Below, in pieces: positions 10,057 through 18,796 of a stretch of DNA of 64,000 nt (the stretch's first letter is position 1; each line of letters opens with the position of its first letter). The notes beneath the pieces are model-generated. The model was not told the origin of the DNA. It saw only the letters and a program-made list of their open reading frames with translations, and did no database searches. Origin of the DNA: Gammaproteobacteria bacterium (lineage in GTDB: Bacteria; Pseudomonadota; Gammaproteobacteria; Arenicellales; UBA868); NCBI GenBank assembly GCA_022451485.1, contig JAKUQS010000008.1, forward strand, positions 1-64,000, given 5' to 3'. The translations under genes were made by a program, and so were the position numbers.

Positions 10057-10700
10057 TGGGGCAATTGGCTGGCGATGTCGATCGTCGTGGTCGCTCGCGC
10101 TGTGATCGCAGCCCAATCACCGCGTTGTATTAGTTCAGCAGGTGCGATCCAACTACCGCCGACACAGACAACGTTGCTACGCGTCAGATAGTCATCAAGA
10201 TTATTGATATTAACCCCGCCAGTGGGACAGAAAGTTAGATCAGGCATGACACTTTTTAGATGATCGAGAAACGCGGTGCCCCCGGATAAGTCAGCGGGAA
10301 AGAATTTAAGTAATCGGTAGCCCAGCTCGCGAGCAGCGAGGGCCTCAGAAACGGTCGCAATCCCCGGGAGGTAGGGGACGTCTAGCTCGCTCGCGTGCTG
10401 CAGCAACACGGGTGTGGCCCCCGGGCTGACGAGAAATTCTGCCCCCGCTGCCACGGCCTGTGTTATCTCCTCGGGCGAGCGCAAAGTGCCGGCCCCCGTG
10501 CACAGTCCCGAAACTTCGCGCCGAATTTGATGAATCGCTTCAAGGCCAGCGTTAGTTCTGAGCGTAATCTCAAGAAAATGAATGCCTGCGACCTGCAAGG
10601 CTCGGGCAAGGGAGACGCCATCAGTCGGGTTGTCAACCGTTGCCACCACGATGATAGGTGGGTGTGTAGCACATTGCGCCAGAAAGTGATCAATCACCAT
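10053..10700 (-). CDS. eda: KDPG aldolase (2-keto-3-deoxy-6-phosphogluconate aldolase)
   Basis: A 215-residue class I aldolase. The catalytic Glu lies in FLEITLRT, GTLRSPEEI follows, and the Schiff-base lysine is in RLLKFFPA. The glycine-rich CPTGGVN phosphate loop is near residue 160. It splits KDPG to pyruvate and glyceraldehyde 3-phosphate, completing the Entner-Doudoroff or hexuronate route. Its stop overlaps the kdgK start (ATGA), so the two products of one pathway are translationally coupled. Confidence 0.92.
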   Translation of the reverse strand: MVIDHFLAQCATHPPIIVVATVDNPTDGVSLARALQVAGIHFLEITLRTNAGLEAIHQIRREVSGLCTGAGTLRSPEEITQAVAAGAEFLVSPGATPVLLQHASELDVPYLPGIATVSEALAARELGYRLLKFFPADLSGGTAFLDHLKSVMPDLTFCPTGGVNINNLDDYLTRSNVVCVGGSWIAPAELIQRGDWAAITARATTTIDIASQLPQ

Positions 10701-10748
10701 GGGTGTGCCTGCCGGTTAACGATACTCGGTGGGTGTGGGGAAGCCGCT

Positions 10749-11381
10749 TCATAATGCAGCCAGCGTGTCGACAAAGTGGCGCGCAACACGGTAAACATTG
10801 GAGGCAGATGTCCCTGGAGAATAAAGTGCGGAACCGATGCCAAAGCCAGTTGCACCCGCTGCGAGATAATCGGCCATGTGTTTTGGTGTGATACCGCCTA
10901 CGGGTAACATCAGTGTGTCTGGTGGGGTGATGGCAAGAAGTGCTTTGACAACGTGCGGCGAAATTAGTTCTGCCGGAAACAATTTGATTGCGTTGGCTCC
11001 TGCGTCAAGGGCTGCAAGTACTTCGGTTGGGCTGAGTGCGCCCGGCATCGAAATGAGACCACATCGTCGTGTCGCACGAATGACGTTAGGGTCGGTGTTG
11101 GGGGAGACGATCAGGCGGCCACCGGCGTCAGCCACTTCAGAGACCTCCTTGGCCGTAAGTACAGTGCCTGCTCCTATGATGCATTGGTCACCGAAACGGT
11201 CTGCGATACGAGCAATGGAAAGAATGGGTGACGGCGAGTTCAGAGGGATCTCGATGACGGGAAAGCCCGCTCGCACCAGCGCGTCGGCAATCGGTAATGC
11301 GTCGTCAGGCGTGATGCCGCGCAAGATAGCCACTAGTGATCGTCGGCCGAAAGCTATAGCGCTACTCATTTGGGTAATCAT
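10749..11381 (-). CDS. dgoA: 2-dehydro-3-deoxy-6-phosphogalactonate aldolase
   Basis: A 210-residue aldolase of the Eda/DgoA family. It carries the DgoA-type strand VIEIPLNSP instead of the Eda ITLRT motif, the lysine is in AIKLFPAEL, and PVGGITPKHM forms the phosphate site. It cleaves KDPGal to pyruvate and glyceraldehyde 3-phosphate. The reading frame overlaps dgoK by 20 nt; an internal ATG at 11369 is an alternative start. The preceding gene supplies its substrate. Confidence 0.9.
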   Translation of the reverse strand: MITQMSSAIAFGRRSLVAILRGITPDDALPIADALVRAGFPVIEIPLNSPSPILSIARIADRFGDQCIIGAGTVLTAKEVSEVADAGGRLIVSPNTDPNVIRATRRCGLISMPGALSPTEVLAALDAGANAIKLFPAELISPHVVKALLAITPPDTLMLPVGGITPKHMADYLAAGATGFGIGSALYSPGTSASNVYRVARHFVDTLAAL

Positions 11382-12294
11382 CGCACAAGCCGAGTTGGCG
11401 ACCCAATAACCATAACCCCGCGACCGTCACCTCCTGTCCTGGCCAGAGTGTCACCGTGGCGCCAACCGACTGCAGCGCTTCTTGGTAGCGGTAGGCGGCA
11501 TCGTTACCCCCGATGAGATGCACCGTGTCCTCGAGATAGCCGCTTTCTGCGACGGCCCGAATTTCTGAGCCAATCAGGATTCCTGACAGGTAACTGTTAA
11601 TGTCACCACCACCGAGGTCGCCGGTGAGCCCGAGAGTGCGGGCACTGAAAAGTTGATGGAGTAGCCCCCCGGCCGCAATGGATTGCTCCAGTCCACGACT
11701 AAACGCGCGGGGTGAACACGGGTCATTGGTGATCAGGCGTCCAAGCAATGTGTGATCACATAGCGCCCCGAACAACTCACCCGTTAGAAAAGTTGAGAAG
11801 CTCTCGATGCGGTTGTTTCTAAGCGATACCCATTTGGAATGTGAACCGGGTAAACAGACAGTACCTGTTAAGCCTGGCTGCAAAGCCGCCAGACCGGCTA
11901 TTTGTGTTTCTTCCCCACGCATCACCTCAGGTGCGCCAGAAAGGCCGGATGCGCTGAGACCAGGTACAACGTAGCCGGTCAAGCGATCAGTTGGTAGCGC
12001 AACCGCGTGTTGATGGATATTTTCAAGAGGGCAAGGGCACGGACAATAAGGTGCTTCGATCCATCCTTGTCGGCTACCGATCATTCCCGAAAGCAATAGT
12101 GGTGAGTTTGGGTATGCCCTGAGCCAGTCCCCGTGGATGTCCTCAAGGACGAGCTGGAACTCATGATTCTCTACGCTGGCAATTCCCCGGGGGTCTGAGA
12201 CATGGTCGAGGACGTTTCCTGTCGCGCCCAACAAGTAGCCTCGGCAGTTGGATGTGCCCCAGTCAATACCGATCAGTGGTGTCTTTATTGGCAT
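11362..12294 (-). CDS. dgoK: 2-dehydro-3-deoxygalactonokinase
   Basis: A 310-residue sugar kinase of the DgoK family in the acetate/sugar kinase-actin superfamily. It starts with LIGIDWGTSNCRGYL (phosphate 1 motif), has LLSGMIGSRQGW near residue 70, and GSHSKWVSL and GGNDAAYRYQ later. It phosphorylates 2-keto-3-deoxygalactonate to KDPGal, the DgoA substrate. The 3' end overlaps dgoA by 20 nt and the gene begins 11 nt after avtA. No galactonate dehydratase, transporter or GntR-type regulator is present in the window. Confidence 0.92.
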   Translation of the reverse strand: MPIKTPLIGIDWGTSNCRGYLLGATGNVLDHVSDPRGIASVENHEFQLVLEDIHGDWLRAYPNSPLLLSGMIGSRQGWIEAPYCPCPCPLENIHQHAVALPTDRLTGYVVPGLSASGLSGAPEVMRGEETQIAGLAALQPGLTGTVCLPGSHSKWVSLRNNRIESFSTFLTGELFGALCDHTLLGRLITNDPCSPRAFSRGLEQSIAAGGLLHQLFSARTLGLTGDLGGGDINSYLSGILIGSEIRAVAESGYLEDTVHLIGGNDAAYRYQEALQSVGATVTLWPGQEVTVAGLWLLGRQLGLCDDYPNE

Positions 12295-12305
12295 GCCGAG
12301 CAGAA

Positions 12306-13568
12306 TCAGGCGCTGCCCTCAGCGTAGGCTGAACGGACTTCTTCACCGATAATGCGGATGCCGTGCTCAACTTGCTCCGGTGCCTGTGCGTAGGAAATAC
12401 GCAAGCACTCATGGCGGTGTGACCACGAAGTGCCTGAGTCGGGGAAAAAGTGAGACCCTGAGATCACCAGCGTGTCACGCGCTTTAAGTCGTTGGTAGAG
12501 AAGATCACTGCTGACCGGGAGGCCTTCGAGCCACAACCATAGAAAGAATGCACCTTCCGCGACATGGATACGATAAGGCGTTCCCTCGAGTGCGACGTCC
12601 AGCCAGTGCATCGCCTGTTCCAGGCGTGAGCGGTAGTAGGGTTGGATATTGTTTTCAGCCAGGCCTATCAGTTGCCCACTGTTGAGCAACTGCTGAGCGA
12701 GGAGTGGTCCAAAACTACTGGGCGCAAGATTTAAGATGGCGTTGGCACCACGGATGGCCTCAGTCACTTGCGTGTTGGCGACAACAATGCCGGTGCGTAC
12801 TCCGGGTAGGCCTATCTTTGACAAACTCAGGCAGACAATAGTGTTGTCATCCCACATCGGTGTGGCTTGCGAGAACACAATATTGGGGAAAGGAAGACCA
12901 TAAGCTCCGTCAATGAGTAAGGGCACATTATGCTCGGCCGCCAGTTGACGCAGTTGTTCTAGCTCGGTATCGGTCAGTACGTTGCCAGTCGGATTCGTTG
13001 GGCGCGAGACACACAGCGCACCAACGTCCCCAGCCACTGCCAGATTGTCGAAGTCGACCCGGTATTTAAATCGGTGGGGTCCGAGGTGTTCGATTTTCGG
13101 TCGGTAGGTACGAAACAAGTCTCGACCGAGGCCTGCGTCGAAGTAGCCGATGTATTCTGGAGTGAGCGGTAGCAGGATACGACGAAACTGGTTGTCATCG
13201 TGTTCGCCAGCAAAGAGGTTGAAAAGGATAAAAAATGATTCCTGGCTGCCATTCGTTAGCGCAATGTTATCCGCTTCCACCGGCCAGCCACATTCCTTTT
13301 TCAGTAACTCGGCGATTGACTGGCGGAAGGGTAGGTTACCTTGGGGCCCATCGTACTGTCCGATGAAATGTTCGAAATGACCATCTTGTCGAACGAGGTG
13401 TTCGATGGACAACCTGAATCGGGATTCAACTTCGGGAATGCGTGCCGGATTGCCGCCGCCAAGAAGATTAAAGGGCCGTTGGGCGGATTGTATTTCCCCC
13501 AAATCATTCATTAATTGCACAATTCCGGATTCTCCGGACACAAATTGCCCCATTTTTGAGAACTTCAT
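12306..13568 (-). CDS. avtA: Valine--pyruvate aminotransferase
   Basis: A 420-residue fold-type I PLP enzyme. The LPLTPEYIGYFDAG segment and the N-terminal MGQFVSGESGIVQLMNDLG are diagnostic of AvtA, and the PLP lysine is in CLSLSKIGLPGVRTG. It transfers an amino group between L-alanine and 2-ketoisovalerate to make valine and pyruvate. The ATG overlaps the Prc stop as ATGA (13565-13568), so it is coupled to an unrelated-looking protease gene. Confidence 0.93.
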   Translation of the reverse strand: MKFSKMGQFVSGESGIVQLMNDLGEIQSAQRPFNLLGGGNPARIPEVESRFRLSIEHLVRQDGHFEHFIGQYDGPQGNLPFRQSIAELLKKECGWPVEADNIALTNGSQESFFILFNLFAGEHDDNQFRRILLPLTPEYIGYFDAGLGRDLFRTYRPKIEHLGPHRFKYRVDFDNLAVAGDVGALCVSRPTNPTGNVLTDTELEQLRQLAAEHNVPLLIDGAYGLPFPNIVFSQATPMWDDNTIVCLSLSKIGLPGVRTGIVVANTQVTEAIRGANAILNLAPSSFGPLLAQQLLNSGQLIGLAENNIQPYYRSRLEQAMHWLDVALEGTPYRIHVAEGAFFLWLWLEGLPVSSDLLYQRLKARDTLVISGSHFFPDSGTSWSHRHECLRISYAQAPEQVEHGIRIIGEEVRSAYAEGSA

Positions 13569-15706
13569 TGGGTTACCGGAAGTTCAGCGCTGCCGGTGGA
13601 GCGCCTTTCGTCGGAGACGATGCCTGTCGTGGCGTCGGCGGTCTTGATGCCAATTAGCGCATCAGCAAGAATGCGTGCCGTTTCGTTTAGTATGATGGTT
13701 TGGATCGTGTCGTTGACCTCGAGTGAGGACGCGTCTGTGTTTTGTTCATCCGTTGGGTCTGTTTTGGGCAGGTCAGCAAAAAGTGATTGCCGTTCCGCAT
13801 CGAGGCGCTGCTTTTCATTGCGCCGAGCCGATTCCAGCAAGGAAACCGACTTTCGTTTGCCGATGCGACGATCCAAGGCAGCGGTACGTCGTAGGAAGAG
13901 CAGACTCGGGTGAATTGCTAGACGGGCCTCATGCGCTGCCTGGGTGGGCAGCAGTTCGTTGACCACACGGGAATCAGCAAAATACTGAAACTTGGCGGGA
14001 GTTATCCTCGCCCAAGGTAATGCGTGATCGAGGCCTCGTTCACCTTGGATTGCGCTGTCGACAGTCGTTGGTAGCACGATGTCGGGAACGATACCTCGGT
14101 GCTGTGTGCTACTTCCATCGATTCGAAAGAACTGGGCAGTCGTTATCTTTAAGTGCCCTACCGGGGAGTCGTCTTCGCTATAGCGGTCAAGATCAATCAG
14201 ATTCTGTACCGTACCTTTGCCAAAGGTCGGTTCGCCAATGATTAGGCCACGTCGGTAATCCTGAATCGCCCCTGCAAAAATCTCTGATGCGGAGGCGCTT
14301 TCCCGATCGACCAGCACCGCCAGTGGGCCATTGTAGGCGATACCATTGTCTGGATCGTTTCGTGGCCGAATTCGCCCCCGGTCGTCGCGAATCTGAATGA
14401 TTGGACCCGCCGAGATAAATAACCCGCTCAGGCTGATCGCTTCTGTCAGTGCGCCACCCCCGTTGCCTCTGAGGTCGATTATCAGTCCATCAATGTTACT
14501 GGATTGAAGTTCGTCAAGGAGTTTGAGGGTATCCCGAGTAGTACTGCGATAGTCGCTGTCACCTCGGCTGCGACCTTCAAAATCAGTATAAAAGGTAGGT
14601 ATCTGAATAACCCCGATTCGCACGGATTGTTCGAGTTGCTTGATCTCAATAATTGATGTCTTGGCGGCCTGTTCCTCCAGCTTGATTTTATCTCGAGTGA
14701 TTCGGATGATCTTGCTATTGGCATCAGGTCCCTCGCCGGTCGGAATGAGCTCCAGTCGTACGAGCGTATCTTTCGGCCCGCGTATCAGAGCGACAACGTC
14801 ATCTAGCCGCCAACCGATGACGTCCACCATGGGTTCATCCTCTGCTTGACCAACGCTAATGATGCGGTCGCCAGCCTTCAGGTCGCCGGCGATGTCGGCC
14901 GCCCCCCCGGGAACGACCCGCAAAACTCGTGTGTAATCGCTGTCTGATCTTAGGACAGCCCCGATTCCTTCCAGCGACAGGCTCATGCGTATCTTGAAAT
15001 TGTCTCGGGCGCGAGGCGAGAGATAGCGACTGTGAGGGTCAACAGATGTCAGATAAGCGTTGGCAAATATCGCCAGCACGTCCTGGTTTGTAAATTGATG
15101 CACGCGGCGTTGTATTTGACGGTATCGATCGCGCAACGTTTTCGTGATTTCATCAGAGGTTTTACCCGATGTCTTGAGTGACAGGTAATCGTTCTTGACT
15201 TTCTGTCGCCACAATTTATCCATTGCAACTGTGCTTGTTATCCACGCTGCATCACGTCGGTCAAATTGATATCGCTCGTCAATGTCAAAATTGAATTGGT
15301 TCGCCAACAGGTTCAGAGCATATGCGACTCGTTCCTCTACCCGACTGCGATAGATATTGAACAACGAAAAGATGGATGCCAGTTGTGCACGGCGTAATTG
15401 GTCATCTAAACGAGAGCGTAGGTGTGAGAATTTCTGAACATCGGTGGCGTAGAGAAAACTGCGATTGGGGTCCAGACTCTCGAGATAGCGATCAAATATA
15501 TGTGTTGCTAAATCATCATTTAGCTTTACTTTGCGATAATGATGCCGCTGAACGAAATAATTGAGTAGTTTGACGATTCGCGGCTGTTCCTTTGAAGGGC
15601 TGAGTGTCGTGATGTGAGTGTCACCACTGGCGGGGACGCTACAAAGCAGTGTGGATGCGCTCACGCATAGGATAATCAACCCAAACGATTTGGTCAGAAA
15701 TTTCAA
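13565..15706 (-). CDS. prc: Carboxy-terminal (tail-specific) processing protease
   Basis: A periplasmic serine protease of the S41/Tsp family, about 713 residues with the start chosen here. The order is an N-terminal helical Tsp domain, a PDZ domain around LRVVPGGAADIAGDLKAGD, the peptidase core with Ser in ESASASEIFAG (coding near 14290) and Lys in TFGKGTVQ (near 14215), and a C-terminal Tsp domain. The TTG at 15706 gives a good signal peptide (MKFLTKSFGLIILCV ending near VPASG). An in-frame ATG at 15781 lies in the loop of a strong hairpin and an in-frame GTG at 15874 gives a long unlikely leader. Substrates in relatives include lipoproteins and murein hydrolases. Confidence 0.9.
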   Translation of the reverse strand: MKFLTKSFGLIILCVSASTLLCSVPASGDTHITTLSPSKEQPRIVKLLNYFVQRHHYRKVKLNDDLATHIFDRYLESLDPNRSFLYATDVQKFSHLRSRLDDQLRRAQLASIFSLFNIYRSRVEERVAYALNLLANQFNFDIDERYQFDRRDAAWITSTVAMDKLWRQKVKNDYLSLKTSGKTSDEITKTLRDRYRQIQRRVHQFTNQDVLAIFANAYLTSVDPHSRYLSPRARDNFKIRMSLSLEGIGAVLRSDSDYTRVLRVVPGGAADIAGDLKAGDRIISVGQAEDEPMVDVIGWRLDDVVALIRGPKDTLVRLELIPTGEGPDANSKIIRITRDKIKLEEQAAKTSIIEIKQLEQSVRIGVIQIPTFYTDFEGRSRGDSDYRSTTRDTLKLLDELQSSNIDGLIIDLRGNGGGALTEAISLSGLFISAGPIIQIRDDRGRIRPRNDPDNGIAYNGPLAVLVDRESASASEIFAGAIQDYRRGLIIGEPTFGKGTVQNLIDLDRYSEDDSPVGHLKITTAQFFRIDGSSTQHRGIVPDIVLPTTVDSAIQGERGLDHALPWARITPAKFQYFADSRVVNELLPTQAAHEARLAIHPSLLFLRRTAALDRRIGKRKSVSLLESARRNEKQRLDAERQSLFADLPKTDPTDEQNTDASSLEVNDTIQTIILNETARILADALIGIKTADATTGIVSDERRSTGSAELPVTQ

Positions 15707-15756
15707 CAGTTTGGCCTGTCTTACCGTAAACGGTTTCGTGTCCTGTAGTGGTTTAA

Positions 15757-15798
15757 GGTGCTGTACTTGGGCAATATGCATTGCCCAAGTACAGCACC
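15757..15798. repeat. Perfect 19-bp inverted repeat upstream of prc
   Basis: The left arm starts GGTGCTGTACTTGGG at 15757 and the right arm ends CCCAAGTACAGCACC at 15798. All 19 bp of each arm (15757-15775 and 15780-15798) pair, with a 4-nt loop. It lies 51 bp upstream of the proposed prc start and in the divergent interval before dppA. It has no adjoining T-run on the plus strand, so it is not a classic terminator. It could be an operator, an mRNA structure or a small mobile hairpin remnant. Confidence 0.85.
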
Positions 15799-16075
15799 AT
15801 GCGCGCGAGGTCGAAATATACCGTAATGTGAGGCGTCTTCCTGTGGGGGCGCAAGGTAAATGGCTATAAGGCACGACGGTTGACTTTACTGAGATCAGCC
15901 GGGAAGATCACAACTCGCCGCTGCCCGATGCAGAATAGATGGGTCTAATAAGATCGGCAGCGGGTAAAGGAGACGGTGCGGGGTCACAGCGGAGTCTTCC
16001 TGGGAAAAGGTCAGGCGGATTGTGTCATGGCACGCAACGGGCAAACAATTGTTTGGACCAAAGGAGGATTTCATC

Positions 16076-17701
16076 ATGAAATCTCGCTCGCTTATATTTA
16101 GTTTTTTGGCTGCATTCGCGGTGGCCGTGCCGGCACAGGCTCAAGAGCTGAAGTTTGCCTTCCAAGGCACTCTTAATTCGCTGGACCCATATAACCTGAA
16201 TGAAACGTTTCATCTTGGCTTTCAGGGCAATATCTACGAAGGTCTGATTCGTCGGGGAGCTGATCTCGCGATCGAGCCGTCCCTGGCAACCTCTTGGGAA
16301 GTCATTGAACCCACTCGGTGGCGATTTCACTTGCGGAAAGGCGTCAAGTTTCACAATGGTAACGCTTTTAACGCGGATGACGTGATTTTCTCAGCCACAC
16401 GTGTCAGAGCTGAGGGTTCCGATTTGAAGACCCGTATCGCTGGCGATACTCAAGTTAAAAAAGTTGATGACTACACAGTCGATTTTGTCACTACTAAACC
16501 GAACCCTATTCTGCATGTGGAGTGGAGTACTTGGTACATCATGGATAAGGAATGGGCCGAAGCCAATAATGCAGTAAGCCCACAGAACGTCGGCGGCAGT
16601 GAGGAAAACTATGCTACTCGTCATGCCAACGGAACCGGGCCGTTTGTCTTAGTCAGTCATGAGTCGGGTGTAAAAACAGTTGCTGCTAAGAACGATGCGT
16701 GGTGGGATAACGGGAACCGTGACTCCAACGTCACGAAAGTGACATTCACACCGGTCGGTTCAGATGCGACCCGCGTGGCCGCTTTGCTGTCGGGTCAGGT
16801 CGACATGGCTTATCCGGTGCCTGTTCAGGATCAGAAACGGGTCGATTCAAACAGTGGCACGCGGATGTTGATCGGACCAGAGCTGCGGACCATTTTCCTA
16901 GGAATGGATCAACATTCTGATGAACTTTTGCATTCCAGCGTGAAGGGCAGCAATCCATTTAAGGACAAACGGGTTCGCGAGGCGTTCTATCGTGCTATCG
17001 ATATCGAAGCGATCAAGAAAAAAGTCATGCGAGGATTGTCAGAGCCGTCGGCCTTGATGATTTCCCCCAAATTGACCAACATCTCCAGTGGTCGTTTCCA
17101 GCGCCTGGCTTATGACCCGGCAAAGTCGAAACAGCTGTTGGCTGATGCAGGTTACGCGGGTGGTTTCGAGGTCGGAATGGATTGCCCGAATGACCGTTAT
17201 GTTAACGATGAGGCAATTTGCCAGGCGACCGTTTCAATGTTGGCAAAGGTAGGGATCAAGGTTAATTTACTGGCGCAGCCAAAGGCCAAGTATTTCCCCA
17301 AAGTGTTAGCGCCTAACCTGGATGTCAGCTTTTATTTGCTCGGTTGGACCCCCGGCAGTCTGGATTCATGGAACGTTCTGTATAACCTGCATGGTTGTCC
17401 CCGTGTTGCCGATGGCGCGCCCATTTGGAATAAGGCCGATCGCAATAAGATTAGCAGCGGCAAATTTAACCTAGGGGGTTATTGCAATGAGGAAGTGGAC
17501 GCATTAAGCGCCAAGGTGCTCAGTGAAACGGATGCGGGTACACGAGATCAGTTGATTGAGTCAGCCTTTGCCAAGACCATTGGTGACATTGCTTATATTC
17601 CGTTACATCAGCAGGCATTGGCCTGGGGCGTGCGCTCCGGGGTAACGCTCAAACAACGAGCCGATAACCAGTTCAAGTGGCGTTTCGTCAACATTAAATA
17701 A
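16076..17701 (+). CDS. dppA: Peptide ABC transporter substrate-binding protein
   Basis: A 541-residue family 5 solute-binding protein. The signal peptide MKSRSLIFSFLAAFAVAVPAQA is cleaved before QELKFAF. The N-terminal LATSWEV and LRKGVKFHNG segments are the family signature. It binds oligo- or dipeptides in the periplasm and delivers them to the DppB/DppC permeases. The start is fixed by a strong AGGAGG at 16062-16067, 8 nt before the ATG; an upstream GTG at 16022 is rejected. It heads a five-gene transporter operon. Confidence 0.93.
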   Translation: MKSRSLIFSFLAAFAVAVPAQAQELKFAFQGTLNSLDPYNLNETFHLGFQGNIYEGLIRRGADLAIEPSLATSWEVIEPTRWRFHLRKGVKFHNGNAFNADDVIFSATRVRAEGSDLKTRIAGDTQVKKVDDYTVDFVTTKPNPILHVEWSTWYIMDKEWAEANNAVSPQNVGGSEENYATRHANGTGPFVLVSHESGVKTVAAKNDAWWDNGNRDSNVTKVTFTPVGSDATRVAALLSGQVDMAYPVPVQDQKRVDSNSGTRMLIGPELRTIFLGMDQHSDELLHSSVKGSNPFKDKRVREAFYRAIDIEAIKKKVMRGLSEPSALMISPKLTNISSGRFQRLAYDPAKSKQLLADAGYAGGFEVGMDCPNDRYVNDEAICQATVSMLAKVGIKVNLLAQPKAKYFPKVLAPNLDVSFYLLGWTPGSLDSWNVLYNLHGCPRVADGAPIWNKADRNKISSGKFNLGGYCNEEVDALSAKVLSETDAGTRDQLIESAFAKTIGDIAYIPLHQQALAWGVRSGVTLKQRADNQFKWRFVNIK

Positions 17702-17725
17702 TCAAAGACTGATAGCAGTTTTCAG

Positions 17726-17769
17726 GGCCTGGACTCCTAGTGACGGTGGTAAGAGGAGCCCAGGCCTTT
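17726..17769 (+). terminator. Intercistronic hairpin between dppA and dppB
   Basis: GGCCTGGACTCCT (17726-17738) pairs with AGGAGCCCAGGCC (17754-17766), 12 of 13 positions paired, followed by TTTA. It lies 25 nt after dppA and 31 nt before dppB. Such a hairpin usually allows partial read-through and protects the dppA mRNA 3' end, giving more binding protein than permease. Confidence 0.75.
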
Positions 17770-17799
17770 ACTTTGTCCGGACTGCGGGAGCATTAATCA

Positions 17800-18777
17800 A
17801 TGACGGCGCTAGTTTTGCGGCGACTTCTGCAGTCGATTGTTGTCATGTTGGTTGTTGCCTTAATGGCATTCACCATTTTTCGTTACGTTGGTGATCCTGT
17901 GGCGATGATGGTTGGTCAGGAGACGTCACTAGAAGAACGGGCTCAGCTGCGTGTGACGCTGGGTCTTGATGATCCTATCCCCGTCCAGTTTGGACGTTTC
18001 GTGATAGACATAGTCCACGGTAACTTTGGCATTTCCTACCAGATCGGCCGCCCTGTGTCTGAACTGCTGGTGGAACGATTACCTGCCACACTTGAACTGT
18101 CTGGGATTGCAGCGTTGTTCGCATTGCTGGTTGGCATCCCAATGGGGGTATATACCGCTCTTTATCCCACCCGGTGGTTGTCCAAAATTTTCCTTGGTAT
18201 CTCTTTGATCGGCATTTCATTACCAACTTTCCTGATTGGGATTCTGCTGATTCTCCTTTTTGGCGTAACGCTTGGATGGCTACCAACCTTTGGTCGAGGT
18301 GATGTAGTAGCGATTGGTGGGTGGACAACGGGTTTGATGTCGATCAGTGGTCTTAAATCATTAATCATGCCCGCTTTTACGTTGGGTATGTTTCAACTTA
18401 CTTTGATCATGCGTCTGGTACGTTCGGAGATGCTCGAAGTACTGCGCACTGATTACATTAAGTTTGCGCGAGCGCGAGGGTTGAGCAATCGGGTCGTGCA
18501 TCTGGGGCACGCGCTGAAAAATACCCTGGTGCCTGTCATTACGATTACTGGGCTGCAACTCGGTTCAATTATCGCTTTCGCGATTATCACTGAGACCGTA
18601 TTCCAGTGGCCGGGAATGGGTCTTTTATTTATTCAAGCAATCAGCATGGTGGACATACCCATCATGGCAGCGTATCTCGTGTTGATTGCATTTTTCTTTG
18701 TCATCATCAATCTGATTGTTGATCTTCTCTACCATGTGGTTGATCCACGGTTACGGATAGATACCGATCAGGGATGA
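17800..18777 (+). CDS. dppB: Peptide ABC transporter permease DppB
   Basis: A 325-residue inner-membrane protein with about six hydrophobic segments. The N-terminal LRRLLQSIVVMLVVALMAF helix and GDPVAMMVGQE stretch are typical of DppB. The EAA-loop motif that contacts the ATPases is near residues 215-245 (DYIKFARARGLSNRVV). It pairs with DppC. It begins just after the intercistronic hairpin and ends near the dppC start. Confidence 0.93.
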   Translation: MTALVLRRLLQSIVVMLVVALMAFTIFRYVGDPVAMMVGQETSLEERAQLRVTLGLDDPIPVQFGRFVIDIVHGNFGISYQIGRPVSELLVERLPATLELSGIAALFALLVGIPMGVYTALYPTRWLSKIFLGISLIGISLPTFLIGILLILLFGVTLGWLPTFGRGDVVAIGGWTTGLMSISGLKSLIMPAFTLGMFQLTLIMRLVRSEMLEVLRTDYIKFARARGLSNRVVHLGHALKNTLVPVITITGLQLGSIIAFAIITETVFQWPGMGLLFIQAISMVDIPIMAAYLVLIAFFFVIINLIVDLLYHVVDPRLRIDTDQG

Positions 18778-18796
18778 TTTGAAAGGTTTAAGGATT

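Noticed and set aside
15707-15874. Longer Prc N-terminus from GTG 15874 or ATG 15781
   Set aside because: It would add a charged leader before a good signal peptide and run through the 19-bp hairpin; TTG 15706 gives a standard signal peptide.
16022-16075. Longer DppA from GTG 16022
   Set aside because: The Shine-Dalgarno AGGAGG and signal peptide place the start at 16076.
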